From Nonomuraea montanisoli (GTDB lineage Bacteria > Actinomycetota > Actinomycetes > Streptosporangiales > Streptosporangiaceae): a stretch of DNA of 64,000 bases. Numbering within the stretch: the first letter of the stretch is position 1; each line of letters starts with the position of its first letter. Shown here in pieces: positions 17,319 to 26,505 of the stretch. The position numbers and the translations under genes are program-made. Location of the stretch: positions 124,001 through 188,000 of the forward strand of contig NZ_JABWGN010000010.1 of NCBI RefSeq assembly GCF_013363975.1. Direction: 5' to 3'. The notes under the pieces were generated by a model. It was given only the letters and a program-made list of their open reading frames with translations. It was not told the DNA's origin and ran no database searches.

Positions 17319-17906
17319 TCAGGCCGCCGTGCGCTGGGCCGGAGGACGGAAGGCGCCCTCTTCCACGGCGTACGGCTCCAGCATGGTCCGGAGCTGGCGG
17401 CGGCCCCGGTGGAGGCGGGACATCACGGTGCCGATGGGGGTGCCCATCCGCTCGGCGATCTCCTTGTACGCGAACCCCTCGACGTCGGCCAGGTACACGG
17501 CCACGCGGAAGTCCTCGGGCAGGGAACGCAGCGCGTTCATCACCACGTTGTCGGGCAGCCGCTCCAGCGCCTCGGTCTCGGCGGACTTCAGCCCGGTCGA
17601 GGAGTGCGACTCGGCGGCGTGCAGCTGCCAGTCCTCGATCTCCTCGGCCGCCGAGAGCTTGGGCGAGCGCTGCCGCTTGCGGTAGTCGTTGATGAAGTTG
17701 TTGGTGAGGATGCGGTGCAGCCACGCCTTGAGGTTGGTGCCCTCGCGGAACTGGTGGTAGGACGTGTACGCCTTGGCCACCGTCTCCTGCACGAGGTCCT
17801 CGGCGTCGGCGGTGTTACGGGTCAGGCGCATGGCGGAGGCGAACAGCTGCGACGTCACGGGCACGACATCGCGCTCGAACCAGTCCTGACGCTGCTCTTC
17901 GGTCAT
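17319..17906 (-). CDS. sigR: ECF sigma factor, SigR/SigH-like
   Basis: About 195 residues. Region 2 has [20 protein letters not shown] and [19 protein letters not shown]; region 4 has [20 protein letters not shown] and [20 protein letters not shown]. These match the SigR/SigH group, which governs thiol-oxidative stress responses. In known cases rsrA, the redox-sensing anti-sigma gene, follows directly; here the gene ends head-on against the MEDS-ATPase gene and no rsrA is visible. The ATG at 17906 is preceded by AGGGGG at 13 bases; a longer in-frame form from 17984 is possible and recalls the extended SigR isoform known in Streptomyces. Confidence 0.88.
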   Translation of the reverse strand: MTEEQRQDWFERDVVPVTSQLFASAMRLTRNTADAEDLVQETVAKAYTSYHQFREGTNLKAWLHRILTNNFINDYRKRQRSPKLSAAEEIEDWQLHAAESHSSTGLKSAETEALERLPDNVVMNALRSLPEDFRVAVYLADVEGFAYKEIAERMGTPIGTVMSRLHRGRRQLRTMLEPYAVEEGAFRPPAQRTAA

Positions 17907-18134
17907 AGTGATCAAGTTTCCCCCTAGCGCTATCCCATCTCGGCACAGGTCGGCCCGCAGCAAATCCATGGTGTCAACACCCACGTAAGGGCCGCGTTAA
18001 CGGTTACGCCTGGTCAGAGAGGTGAAAGTCCATCTGCTCGCGGCGTGCGTTATCACGTCCACGGCTGGACTTGTCTCAGTACCATAACACTATCCACCCA
18101 ATTCTGCGGAAAAAGTGGCCGGAGTCACATGAGA

Positions 18135-18140
18135 TAGCGT
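18135..18140 (+). promoter_or_regulatory. -10 element TAGCGT upstream of the Cds1-like gene
   Basis: TAGCGT is followed by six bases (atgcac) and the second ATG at 18147, the same spacing as other leaderless candidates in this window. No ribosome-binding site lies close to either ATG. Confidence 0.35.
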
Positions 18141-19220
18141 ATGCACATGGATTTTGTGGATCGTCACGACACGAGGACGCGCCACTGGGTGGCGGAGGCC
18201 ATCCGCACAGTGGAGGCCGACGCCAACCGGAGTTGTGACACGCACCTTCATGTCTTTCCGCTGCCCCCGCAGTGGGGGGTAAACCTCTACTTGAAAGACG
18301 AGTCGGTGCACCCCACCGGTTCACTCAAGCACCGCCTGGCCCGCTCGCTCTTCCTGTACGGCCTGGCCAACGGCTGGATCGGCCCCGACACGACGATCGT
18401 CGAGGCGTCCAGCGGATCGACGGCGGTGAGCGAGGCGTACTTCGCCCGGCTGCTCGGCCTGCCGTTCATCGCGGTGATGCCGGCCTCGACCTCGCCGGAG
18501 AAGTGTCACCTCATCGAGTTCCACGGCGGCAAGTGCCACCTCGTCGACGACCCCACGACGATCTACGACGAGTCGCGCCGCCTGGCCGCCGAGACCGGCG
18601 GCCACTTCATGGACCAGTTCACCTACGCCGAGCGGGCCACGGACTGGCGCGGCAACAACAACATCGCCGAGTCCATCTTCGCCCAGATGGCGATGGAGCC
18701 GCACCCCGTGCCCGCCTGGGTCGTCGTCGGCGCCGGCACCGGCGGCACGTCGTCCACGATCGGCCGCTACATCCGCTACCGGCGCCACTCCACCCGCCTG
18801 GCCGTGGCCGACCCGGAGGGCTCGGCCTTCTACCCGTCCTGGGTGTCGGGCGACGCCTCGGTCACCGCGCGCGGCTCGCGGATCGAGGGCATCGGCCGGC
18901 CCCGGGTGGAGCCGTCGTTCCAGCCGTCGGTGATCGACCGCATGCTGGCCGTGCCGGACGCCCGCTCGATCGCGGCCATGCACTGGGTGCGCGAGGTGAC
19001 CGGCCGCGACGTCGGCGGCTCGACCGGCACCAACGTGGCCGCCTGCGTCGAGCTGATCCGGGAGATGCGCGCCGCCGGCGAGCGGGGCAGCATCGTGACC
19101 CTCATCTGCGACGGCGGCGAGCGGTACCGGGGCACGTACTGCGAGCCGGCCTGGCTGGCCGCCCAGGGGCTGGACATCCACCCGCACCTGGACGACCTGC
19201 GCGGCTTCCTGGCGAGCTGA
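18141..19220 (+). CDS. PLP-dependent cysteine synthase-family protein, Cds1-like
   Basis: The 359-residue fold-type II PLP enzyme has [20 protein letters not shown] with the probable PLP-binding Lys, [19 protein letters not shown] as the substrate loop and [20 protein letters not shown] as the phosphate-binding glycine loop. The overall order resembles actinobacterial Cds1 (cysteine desulfhydrase of Mycobacterium tuberculosis) more than CysK, so release of sulfide from cysteine is plausible. Starts at 18141 or 18147 are possible. The neighbouring SigR-like sigma gene lies divergently, which would suit a thiol-stress link, but this is inference. Confidence 0.82.
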   Translation: MHMDFVDRHDTRTRHWVAEAIRTVEADANRSCDTHLHVFPLPPQWGVNLYLKDESVHPTGSLKHRLARSLFLYGLANGWIGPDTTIVEASSGSTAVSEAYFARLLGLPFIAVMPASTSPEKCHLIEFHGGKCHLVDDPTTIYDESRRLAAETGGHFMDQFTYAERATDWRGNNNIAESIFAQMAMEPHPVPAWVVVGAGTGGTSSTIGRYIRYRRHSTRLAVADPEGSAFYPSWVSGDASVTARGSRIEGIGRPRVEPSFQPSVIDRMLAVPDARSIAAMHWVREVTGRDVGGSTGTNVAACVELIREMRAAGERGSIVTLICDGGERYRGTYCEPAWLAAQGLDIHPHLDDLRGFLAS

Positions 19221-19237
19221 CCCGGGGATCGGACCCC

Positions 19238-20230
19238 TCAGGCCGCCCTGGCCGGGTCGACGGAGAAGAACCCGGCCAGGTCGTCCAGCATCGCGTGGGC
19301 GCCCTGGATGCCGACCGCGGTCATCCACGTCTGGTCGCTGACCTCGTGCTTGTCGCCCTTGAGCTTGCCCCACAGCGGGTTGGCGACGAACTTGTCCTTG
19401 TACTTCGTCGCCTCGGGGTCGCCGTAGGTGGCCACGAAGATGTGCTCGGCGTCGAGGTCGGCGATGCGCTCCTGGCTGACGTCGACCACGATCGAGTCGG
19501 TGACCGTGGGCTGGCCCTGCGGGCGCGGGAAGCCGACGTCCTTCAGGACGATGCCGGAGTAGGACTTCTCGACGTACAGGCGGGCCGTCGGCTCGCCGGC
19601 GAAGCGGACGATCGAGACGGTGGGCAGCTTCCCGCCCTCCTTGGTCTTGATCTCCTCCCCGATCTTCGCGGCGCGGGCCTCGTACTCCTTGACCCTGGTC
19701 TCGGCGAGCTCCTCCTTGCCGAGCGCCTGGCCCATGAGGCGGACGTTGTCCTTCCAGATGGCCCCGGTGGTCTCGCTGAAGACGGTCGGCGCGATCTTGG
19801 AGAGCTTGTCGTAGAGGTCCCCGTGGCGCACCTTGGCCGAGACGATCAGGTCCGGCTTGAGCGCCAGGATCTTCTCCAGGCTGGGCTGCTCCAGCGTGCC
19901 GACCGGGACGGCCTCCTTGCCGTACTGGCCGGCGACCGTGCCGAGGTAGTCGGGCAGCTTGGTCTCGATGGAGCGGTAGGTGGTGTAGCCGACGACCGGG
20001 GTCTCCAGCGTCAGGACCGCGTCGACGAAGCTCTGGTCGAGGGCGACGACCCGCTTGGGCTGCGCCGGGATCTTCGTCTCGCCCATCGCGTGCTTGACGG
20101 TGCGGAACGGCTTGCCCGCCTGGCTCGTCTCCGAGGAGCCGGCGGCCGTGGACCCCGTGCCGCCCGCACCACAGGCGGCGGCGAGCCCCGCCACCAGCAT
20201 CGCGGCCACCACCGCGCGCAACCGTCTCAT
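19238..20230 (-). CDS. Iron-siderophore ABC transporter substrate-binding lipoprotein
   Basis: The 330-residue protein has a signal peptide with lipobox LAAAC and then a FecB/FhuD-type periplasmic-binding fold: PKRVVALDQSFVDAVLTLET, LKPDLIVSAKVRHGDLYDKL, TVSIVRFAGEPTARLY and a terminal helix LDDLAGFF. It would deliver Fe(III)-siderophore to the divergently encoded permease. Its promoter region holds an IdeR/DmdR-type iron box shared with that operon. Confidence 0.93.
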   Translation of the reverse strand: MRRLRAVVAAMLVAGLAAACGAGGTGSTAAGSSETSQAGKPFRTVKHAMGETKIPAQPKRVVALDQSFVDAVLTLETPVVGYTTYRSIETKLPDYLGTVAGQYGKEAVPVGTLEQPSLEKILALKPDLIVSAKVRHGDLYDKLSKIAPTVFSETTGAIWKDNVRLMGQALGKEELAETRVKEYEARAAKIGEEIKTKEGGKLPTVSIVRFAGEPTARLYVEKSYSGIVLKDVGFPRPQGQPTVTDSIVVDVSQERIADLDAEHIFVATYGDPEATKYKDKFVANPLWGKLKGDKHEVSDQTWMTAVGIQGAHAMLDDLAGFFSVDPARAA

Positions 20231-20269
20231 CGAAACCCCTTCCCGGGTAAAAAGTTAGGCAACCCTTAT

Positions 20270-20288
20270 TTAGGTTAGCCCTGCCTAA
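20270..20288. promoter_or_regulatory. IdeR/DmdR1-type iron box
   Basis: TTAGGTTAGCCCTGCCTAA closely follows the known 19-bp DtxR-family consensus. It lies between the siderophore-binding protein gene and the permease operon, 40 bases from one start and 45 from the other. It predicts iron-dependent repression of both transcripts. A weaker half-match, TTAGGCAACC, precedes it at 20255. Confidence 0.8.
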
Positions 20289-20333
20289 GCTGGCATACTT
20301 CAGCGGGACGGGCAACTGCCGGAAGGGGACCAC

Positions 20334-21368
20334 GTGAGCGCAACCGCCGTCGCGCCGCGCCTCCACGGCATCCGCCGGCGCCGCGGCCTCGTGCTCGCCG
20401 CCCTGCTCGCGGCCGTGTGCGTCGCGGTGGTGCTGAGCGTCACGATCGGCGCCAAGGCCGTGCCCCTCGCCGACGCGTGGACGGCGCTCACCGCGCCCAC
20501 CGGCACCGAGAACGACATCGTCATCCGCTCGCTGCGCGTGCCCAGGACCGCCCTCGGCGTGCTGGCCGGGCTCGCGCTCGGCGTGGCCGGGGCGCTCATG
20601 CAGGGCCACACCCGCAACCCGCTGGCCGACCCGGGCCTGCTCGGCGTCACCCAGGGCGCCGCGTTCGCGATGGTCGCCTCGATCATCCTGCTCGGCACCC
20701 AGAGCCTGCTCGCCTACATCTGGTTCGGCCTGGCGGGCGCGCTGGTCGCCAGCGTGGCCGTGTTCGCGCTCGGCATGGTCGGCGGGCGGGGCGGGCCCAC
20801 GCCGGTCACGCTCGCGCTGGCCGGCACCGCCGTCAGCGCCTTCCTGTACGCCCTGACCTCCGCGCTCGTGCTGCTGGACGAGCAGGCCATGGACGTCTTC
20901 CGGTTCTGGCAGGCCGGCTCCGTCGCCGGCCGGGGCCCGGACGTGGTCTGGCAGGTGCTGCCGTTCATCGTGGTCGGGCTGGTGCTGGCGCTGGTCAACG
21001 CGCCCGGCCTGAACGCGCTGTCCCTCGGCGAGGACGTGGCCCGCAGCCTCGGCCAGAACATCGCCCTCACCCGCGGTGTGGGCGTCACCGCCGTCACCCT
21101 GCTCACCGGGGCGGCGGTGGCCTCCTGCGGGTCGCTCGCGTTCGTCGGGCTCGTGGTGCCGCACCTGGCCCGCCCGCTGTCCGGCACCGACCACCGCTGG
21201 CTGCTGCCGTACTCCGGGCTGATCGGCGCGGCGCTGCTGCTGGTCGCGGACGTGATCGGCCGCGTCGTCGCCCCTCCCGGCGAGCTGGAGGTCGGCGTGG
21301 TGCTGGCGCTGATCGGCGCCCCGTTCTTCGTGGCGCTCGTCCGCCGCAGGAAGCCGGTGCGGCTGTGA
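20334..21368 (+). CDS. Iron-siderophore ABC transporter permease (FecCD family), first subunit
   Basis: The 344-residue inner-membrane permease has about nine to ten segments. Family blocks include [53 protein letters not shown] and [20 protein letters not shown]. It starts the fepDGC-like operon, and its TGA overlaps the GTG of the next gene. Confidence 0.95.
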   Translation: MSATAVAPRLHGIRRRRGLVLAALLAAVCVAVVLSVTIGAKAVPLADAWTALTAPTGTENDIVIRSLRVPRTALGVLAGLALGVAGALMQGHTRNPLADPGLLGVTQGAAFAMVASIILLGTQSLLAYIWFGLAGALVASVAVFALGMVGGRGGPTPVTLALAGTAVSAFLYALTSALVLLDEQAMDVFRFWQAGSVAGRGPDVVWQVLPFIVVGLVLALVNAPGLNALSLGEDVARSLGQNIALTRGVGVTAVTLLTGAAVASCGSLAFVGLVVPHLARPLSGTDHRWLLPYSGLIGAALLLVADVIGRVVAPPGELEVGVVLALIGAPFFVALVRRRKPVRL

Positions 21369-22420
21369 CGACGACTCGTGCCTCTGTCCCGCTGCGCGTG
21401 GCGGGCCTGTCCTGGCGGGTGCGGCCGCGCGGCGTCGCCGTCACCGTGGGCGGCCTGCTGGCACTGGCCCTGCTGATGGCCCTGAACATGCGCCTCGGCG
21501 ACCTGCCCCTCGGGCTGGCCGACGTCGTGCGCGCCACGTTCGACCCGTCCGTGCCCGAGCACTTCGTGGTGATGGAGCTGCGGCTGCCGCGCGCGCTGAC
21601 CGGCGCGCTCGTCGGCGCCGCGCTCGCCCTGTCGGGCGCGATCATCCAGTCCATCGCCCGCAACCCGCTGGCCAGCCCGGAGATCCTCGGCGTCACCACC
21701 GGCGCGTCGGTGACCGTGGTGGCCGGCGTCGTCATGAGCGGCAGCGCGTACGGCGGCGTCAGCGGCCTGTTCTCCGCCCTCGGCATCCCCGCGCTCGCGC
21801 TGCTCGGCGGCCTGGCCGGGGCCGCGATCGTGTACGCGCTGGCCTGGCGGCGCGGCCTCGACGGCTACCGGCTGGTGCTCGTCGGCATCGGCGTGGCGGC
21901 CGTGTTCACCAACGTGAAGTTCTGGCTGCTGACCGTCGGCGACGTCAACGACACCGGCCGCGCCATGGTGTGGATCAGCGGCTCGCTCAACGGCCGTGGC
22001 TGGGAGCACGTCGTACCGGTCGGGCTGGCCCTGGCCGTGCTCGTCCCGCTGACCCTGCTCGGCACCCGCTCGCTCGACGCGCTGCGCTACGGCGACGACA
22101 CCGTCACCGCCCTCGGCGTCCGGGTCAACCTGGCGCGGGCGCTCATGCTGCTCGCCGCCGTGCTGCTGGCGGCCGTGGCGACGGCCTCGGCCGGGCCGAT
22201 CGCGTTCGTGGCCCTCGCCGCGCCGCAGATCGCGCTGCGCGTGGTGCGCTGCGCCCAGCCGCCGCTGCTGTCGTCGGCCGTCACCGGCGCCGTCCTCGCG
22301 ACCGGGGCCGACCTGATCGCGCGCACCGCGTTCTCCCCGATCGAGCTGCCCGTGGGCATCGTCACCGCGGTGCTCGGCGCGCCGTACCTGATCCACCTCA
22401 TCTGGAGGGCACGCTCATGA
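21365..22420 (+). CDS. Iron-siderophore ABC transporter permease (FecCD family), second subunit
   Basis: The 351-residue partner permease has [56 protein letters not shown] and [20 protein letters not shown]. The GTG start at 21365 overlaps the previous stop (GTGA), and its own stop overlaps the next ATG (ATGA), so the three transporter genes are translationally coupled. It would form a heterodimeric channel with the first permease. Confidence 0.95.
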   Translation: MTTTRASVPLRVAGLSWRVRPRGVAVTVGGLLALALLMALNMRLGDLPLGLADVVRATFDPSVPEHFVVMELRLPRALTGALVGAALALSGAIIQSIARNPLASPEILGVTTGASVTVVAGVVMSGSAYGGVSGLFSALGIPALALLGGLAGAAIVYALAWRRGLDGYRLVLVGIGVAAVFTNVKFWLLTVGDVNDTGRAMVWISGSLNGRGWEHVVPVGLALAVLVPLTLLGTRSLDALRYGDDTVTALGVRVNLARALMLLAAVLLAAVATASAGPIAFVALAAPQIALRVVRCAQPPLLSSAVTGAVLATGADLIARTAFSPIELPVGIVTAVLGAPYLIHLIWRARS

Positions 22421-23205
22421 GGCTCCAGGCCGCCGGTGTCACGCTGGGCTACGGCGACCGGATCGTCGTCGACGGGCTCGACCTCGGCATCGAGGCGGGC
22501 ACGGTGACCACGATCATCGGGCCCAACGGGTGCGGCAAGTCGACGCTGCTGCGCGCCCTCGGCCGGCTGCTCAAGCCGCGCGGCGGCGAGGTGCTGCTCG
22601 ACGGCAAGCGCATCGACGGCATGCCGACGCGCGAGGTGGCCAAGGTGCTCGGCGTGCTGCCGCAGGCGCCCACCGCGCCCGAGGGGCTGACCGTGGCCGA
22701 CCTGGTCGCGCGGGGCAGGCATCCGCACCAGACGTGGTACCGGCAGTGGTCGTCCGACGACGAGGGCGCGGTGGCCCTCGCCCTGGAGATGACGGGCCTG
22801 GCCGACCTGGCCGAGCGCCCCCTGGACGAGCTGTCGGGCGGCCAGCGGCAGCGGGCCTGGATCTCGATGGCGCTCGCCCAGGGCACCGACCTGCTGCTGC
22901 TCGACGAGCCCACCACGTTCCTGGACCTGGCCCACCAGGTGGAGGTGCTGGAGCTCGTCCGGAACCTGCATCAGGAGGCGGGCAGGACCATCGTGATGGT
23001 CCTGCACGACCTCAACCTCGCGGCCCGGTACGCCGACCGGCTGGTGGCCATGCGCGGCGGCCGCGTGGTGGCCGCGGGCAGCCCGCACGAGGTGCTGACC
23101 GAGGAGCTGATGCGCGAGGTGTTCGAGCTGGACGCCAAGGTCATCGCCGATCCCGTGGCGGGGACTCCGATGGTGGTGCCGATCCGGCCGCTGTCCCGCC
23201 CCTGA
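22417..23205 (+). CDS. Iron-siderophore ABC transporter ATPase
   Basis: The 262-residue ATPase has Walker [12 protein letters not shown], signature [20 protein letters not shown], Walker [13 protein letters not shown] and the H-loop [14 protein letters not shown]. These are typical of FecE/FepC ATPases for siderophores and cobalamin. It ends in a 65-base convergent overlap with the MFS gene on the other strand. Confidence 0.96.
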   Translation: MRLQAAGVTLGYGDRIVVDGLDLGIEAGTVTTIIGPNGCGKSTLLRALGRLLKPRGGEVLLDGKRIDGMPTREVAKVLGVLPQAPTAPEGLTVADLVARGRHPHQTWYRQWSSDDEGAVALALEMTGLADLAERPLDELSGGQRQRAWISMALAQGTDLLLLDEPTTFLDLAHQVEVLELVRNLHQEAGRTIVMVLHDLNLAARYADRLVAMRGGRVVAAGSPHEVLTEELMREVFELDAKVIADPVAGTPMVVPIRPLSRP

Positions 23206-24436
23206 CGTCCTCGACGGTCAGCCGCCGCAGGGGCGAGCGGGCCACCGCGACGGCGATGACCGCCCAGCTCAGGCCGGCGAACATCATGATCGCGTAGGCG
23301 TCGCGCGCCGCCGCCTCGAACAACCCCGACGCCAGCGCCGCCAGCGGGATGGACGCGAAGGCGATCATCCGGGCCGTGCCCAGGACCCGGCCGAGCAGGT
23401 GGTCGGGGATGAGCCGCTGCCGTACGGTCGCCGTGGCCACGATCATCGTCCCCGCCGCCGAGAACTGCCCCGTCCACGCCAGCCCGATCGGGACCGGGCC
23501 CCGGGCGACGGTCATGAGCAGCATCGACGCCCCGCCGGCCACCAGCGACCAGGTCATGATCCGTCCCGGTGGCCACACCCGGATCAGCCACCCGCCCAGC
23601 AGCGCCCCGGCCACCGCGCCCGCCCCCTGGAAGGCGTAGACGACGCCGATCTGGCCCGGCGTGAACCCGTGGTAGGAGCTGAGGTAGTAGACGAGGTCGG
23701 CCAGCAGCAGCCACACGCCGAAGTTGCAGGCGGACGACATGATCGCGGTCGTGAGCACGGCCCGGTCGCCGCGCAGGAGGAACCGCAGCCCCTCCCGCAG
23801 GTCGGCCGCCATCGACCATCGCTTCCGCCTCTCCCCCGCGTCCGCCGTCGCCCCCTTCCGCGCGCCCCCCTTCACGGTGAGGCGCCCGCCGATGAGGGCG
23901 ATCATCAGCGCCGACAGCAGGAACGACCCGGCGTCCACGTACACCGCGACCTGGTAGCCGAACGCCACCACCAGTGCCCCGCCCGCCATCGGCCCCGCCA
24001 TGCTCACCGCGTGCTCGCCGATGTGGACCCGCGCGTTGGCCTGCGGCAGCCGCTCCGCCGGCACCAGGGACGGCACCAGCGCCCGGAACGCCGGCTGGTA
24101 GAGCGGATCGACCGACGCCAGCAGCAGCGCCACCAGGTAGATCGGCCACAGCCGCCCCACGCCCAGGGCCACCATCGCGGCGAGCACCAGCGTGACGACC
24201 GCGGACGCCGTGTCGCCCAGCACCAGCAGCCGCCGCCGGTCGTACCGGTCCGCCAGCACCCCGCCGACCATCCCCAGCAGCAGGTACGGCACGTACTCCA
24301 TGACGTAGACCAGGCCGGTCCCGAGGGGCGACCCCGTGAGGTCGTAGACCAGGAGCGGCAGCGCCAGGCGGTAGATCCACGTGCCCAGCGACGAGGCCAG
24401 GAACCCGGTCAGCAGGAGCCAGTAGGACCGGCCCAC
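23141..24436 (-). CDS. MFS transporter, exporter-like, in the peptide/TPR set
   Basis: The 431-residue transporter has about twelve membrane segments. It shows [20 protein letters not shown] at the N-terminus and [18 protein letters not shown] as the loop 2-3 motif, as in the MFS_3/enterobactin-exporter-like group. It starts with GTG three bases after the TPR gene's stop, so the two are coupled. It may export the product of the small peptide gene or another molecule. Its last 21 codons overlap the siderophore ATPase gene on the other strand. Confidence 0.87.
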   Translation of the reverse strand: MGRSYWLLLTGFLASSLGTWIYRLALPLLVYDLTGSPLGTGLVYVMEYVPYLLLGMVGGVLADRYDRRRLLVLGDTASAVVTLVLAAMVALGVGRLWPIYLVALLLASVDPLYQPAFRALVPSLVPAERLPQANARVHIGEHAVSMAGPMAGGALVVAFGYQVAVYVDAGSFLLSALMIALIGGRLTVKGGARKGATADAGERRKRWSMAADLREGLRFLLRGDRAVLTTAIMSSACNFGVWLLLADLVYYLSSYHGFTPGQIGVVYAFQGAGAVAGALLGGWLIRVWPPGRIMTWSLVAGGASMLLMTVARGPVPIGLAWTGQFSAAGTMIVATATVRQRLIPDHLLGRVLGTARMIAFASIPLAALASGLFEAAARDAYAIMMFAGLSWAVIAVAVARSPLRRLTVEDVRGGTAAGSAPPSESPPRDRR

Positions 24437-24439
24437 GAC

Positions 24440-26164
24440 TCACGCCTCCGCGAGCGCCCGCCGGATGTCGGGGTCTCTTGGAGCCAGCCGCGCGGCCCGC
24501 AGGAGGTCCTGGCGCGCCTCGTCCGGCCGGCCCGCCGCGTTGTGCACCAGATGCCGGTTGAACAGCAGCTCGGCCGTCTCCTCCAGCTTCAGCGCCCGCG
24601 TGAGGTCGGACAGGGCGGCGGCGTGGTCGCCCTCCTCGTAGGCCGCGGCGGCCCGGCCCGCCCAGGCCGCCACCAGGTCCGGGTCGAGCTCCAGGGCGGC
24701 GTCGAACGCGGCCACGGCCTCCGCCCGCCGCCCCTCGGCCGCCTCCACCTGGCCGAGCACGCACCTGAGGTGCGGGCTGCGCGGGTCGAGGGCGAGCCCG
24801 CGCTCCGCGTCGCGCCGGGCCGCGGCGTGCTCGCCCGCCGCGGCCAGCAGCCCGGCCCGGTTCACGTACGCCGGGGCGAAGCGCGGGTCGAGGTCGAGCG
24901 TGTGGTCGAGGTCGGCGAGCGCGCCGTCGAGGTCGCCGGTCGTGTACCGGATCTCCGCGCGGTTGTAGTACGCCTCGGGGAACGGGGGGCTGAGGCGGAT
25001 CGCGGCCTCGAAGTCGGCCCGCGCGTCCTCGTGGCGGCCCAGCTTGTGCAGCAGGGTGCCGCGGTCGAGGTAGTAGTCGGGGTAGCCCGGGTCGGCGCCG
25101 ATGGCGATCGCGTAGTCGGCCAGCGCCTCCTGCGTGCGGCCGGTGGCGGCCAGGAGCTGGGCGCGGTTGGCGTACAGCACGAGCCGGTGGATCGGGTGCG
25201 TGCCGGCCAGGTGCTCCTCGGCCAGGTCGATGGCCTCGCGCACCAGGTCGAGGGCGTTGTCCAGGTTGCCCCTGCGCACCTCGACCAGGGCCTTGCCGTT
25301 GAGGTCGAAGCCCAGGTGGAAGGCCCGCTCGCGGGGGTCCGGCAGCAGCGAGGTGATCGTGACGGCCTCGTTGGCCCAGGACAGGGCCTCCTCCGGGTCG
25401 CGCCGGGCGAGGTCGTGGTGGCGCACCAGCAGCATGGCCGTGGCGTACGCGATCGTGGCGCGGTGCTTGGGGTCGACGGTCAGGCGGCGGGCCCGGTCGT
25501 ACAGGGCACGGGCCTCGTCCTCCCGCTCGACGGCCTCCAGCGAGCCGCCCACGCGCTGCACCAGGGTCCGCCAGCCGTCCGGGTCGCCCTCGTACGTCAT
25601 GCCGCGCAGCGCCTCCAGGCCGGCCTCGGCCATGGCGTGATGGAAGCCCTCGTCGCGGAAGCGGTCGAAGTCGGCGTCGACCGGGCCGCCCGACGGCGCG
25701 GACCGGCCGGGGACGATCCGCAGCAGGCCGGGGTCCACCCGCCTGCGCAGCACCTCGACCAGCTCGGCGTCGGTGGGATCGGCCTCGTCGAGGTTGTCGA
25801 CGGTGACGGTCAGGGGACGGGTGCGGGTCAGATGGTCGCGGACGAACTCGGCCAGACCGTTCGCGATCCTCAAGGTGCGGCGGGCGCCGGGGATGAGGAT
25901 GCGCTGCGCCCTCGGCAGCGTCTCGGCCAGGGAGCGCCTGCGCCGGGGAATGCTCAGCTGCGGCGCCGCGACTCCGATCTCGATGTCGTACGCGGCGACG
26001 AGGTCGGGCCCGCGGCCCGGTGCCCCCGGGACGGGGCGGTCCAGCAGCGCCCCCGGGACGGGGCGGTCCAGCAGCGCCTCGGGGACGAGGCGGTCCAGCA
26101 GCGCGGCCGCGAACGTGTAGGGGCCGTGGAGCCTGCGGTCGGCGTCCAGGACGATGGATTCCAC
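24440..26164 (-). CDS. TPR protein with degenerate ATPase-like N-terminus
   Basis: The 574-residue protein has no signal peptide. Residues 1-150 resemble a STAND/AAA remnant: RTLRIANGLAEFVRDHL, then LTVTVDNLDEADPTDAELVE in the place of Walker B, but no P-loop. From about residue 200 to the end there are about ten TPR units, such as ALADYAIAIGADPGYPDYYL, ARADFEAAIRLSPPFPEAYY and AVAAFDAALELDPDLVAAWA. A nine-residue LLDRPVPGA repeat expands the N-terminus. The GTG start follows GAAGAAGG. It lies between a 24-codon peptide gene and an exporter, so peptide binding by the TPR superhelix is a reasonable but unproven idea. Confidence 0.82.
   Translation of the reverse strand: MESIVLDADRRLHGPYTFAAALLDRLVPEALLDRPVPGALLDRPVPGAPGRGPDLVAAYDIEIGVAAPQLSIPRRRRSLAETLPRAQRILIPGARRTLRIANGLAEFVRDHLTRTRPLTVTVDNLDEADPTDAELVEVLRRRVDPGLLRIVPGRSAPSGGPVDADFDRFRDEGFHHAMAEAGLEALRGMTYEGDPDGWRTLVQRVGGSLEAVEREDEARALYDRARRLTVDPKHRATIAYATAMLLVRHHDLARRDPEEALSWANEAVTITSLLPDPRERAFHLGFDLNGKALVEVRRGNLDNALDLVREAIDLAEEHLAGTHPIHRLVLYANRAQLLAATGRTQEALADYAIAIGADPGYPDYYLDRGTLLHKLGRHEDARADFEAAIRLSPPFPEAYYNRAEIRYTTGDLDGALADLDHTLDLDPRFAPAYVNRAGLLAAAGEHAAARRDAERGLALDPRSPHLRCVLGQVEAAEGRRAEAVAAFDAALELDPDLVAAWAGRAAAAYEEGDHAAALSDLTRALKLEETAELLFNRHLVHNAAGRPDEARQDLLRAARLAPRDPDIRRALAEA
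26024..26104 (-). repeat. 27-bp tandem coding repeat, 3 copies
   Basis: Units at 26024-26050, 26051-26077 and 26078-26104 share gggcggtccagcagcgc and encode LLDRPVPGA-type blocks of the TPR protein. The first two are nearly identical. Confidence 0.8.
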
Positions 26165-26240
26165 CCGAACCTTCTTCCGTGATCCGTCTCCGGTCGCGCT
26201 GCGGCCGGCGTCCCTTCACGGGACGCCGACCGGGCGGGAA

Positions 26241-26315
26241 TCAGCCCACGTGCCGCGGAGCGGCCGCACCGGAGGGCTTCACGGTTCCAGGCTTGTGGAC
26301 GACGACCTTCTTCAT
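26241..26315 (-). CDS. 24-residue basic peptide, candidate precursor or signal peptide
   Basis: A 24-codon frame begins MKKVVVHKPGTVKP and ends APRHVG, then TGA. GAGG lies seven bases before the ATG, a good ribosome-binding site. The product is strongly basic, has no Cys, Ser-rich core or signal sequence, and ends 76 bases before the TPR gene on the same strand. Short leaders of this MKK-VVV-K type with a downstream processing or sensing gene and an exporter suggest a ribosomally made peptide product, but I know of no named family. Evidence is position, start signal and composition only. Confidence 0.5.
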   Translation of the reverse strand: MKKVVVHKPGTVKPSGAAAPRHVG

Positions 26316-26452
26316 CGGGGTGCCTCTCGTGTACCAGCATGACGAGACCGGCGCGAACCGTCGCGGGGCGATCTCTCGGATGACCGGTTCATGTGAACAC
26401 ATGCCGATGTGGGCGATCAAGGCTTTTCCGGGTAAGTAAAATTTCCTGTCCA

Positions 26453-26495
26453 ATTTTCGGAAATAGCCATAACAGGAATGGCCGTATCCGAAAAT
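26453..26495 (-). terminator. Long hairpin downstream of ftsY
   Basis: A 9-bp outer stem, ATTTTCGGA (26453-26461) with TCCGAAAAT (26487-26495), encloses an inner GCCAT/ATGGC stem. It lies within an AT-rich pocket, unlike its surroundings, between the ftsY stop and the peptide gene. It may end ftsY transcription or regulate the peptide set. The remaining bases up to 26316 hold no other clear signal. Confidence 0.5.
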
Positions 26496-26505
26496 AATGC
26501 GGCCG

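Noticed and set aside
18090-18311. Minus-strand frames over the Cds1-like gene's start
   Set aside because: They overlap a well-supported gene and have no family features.
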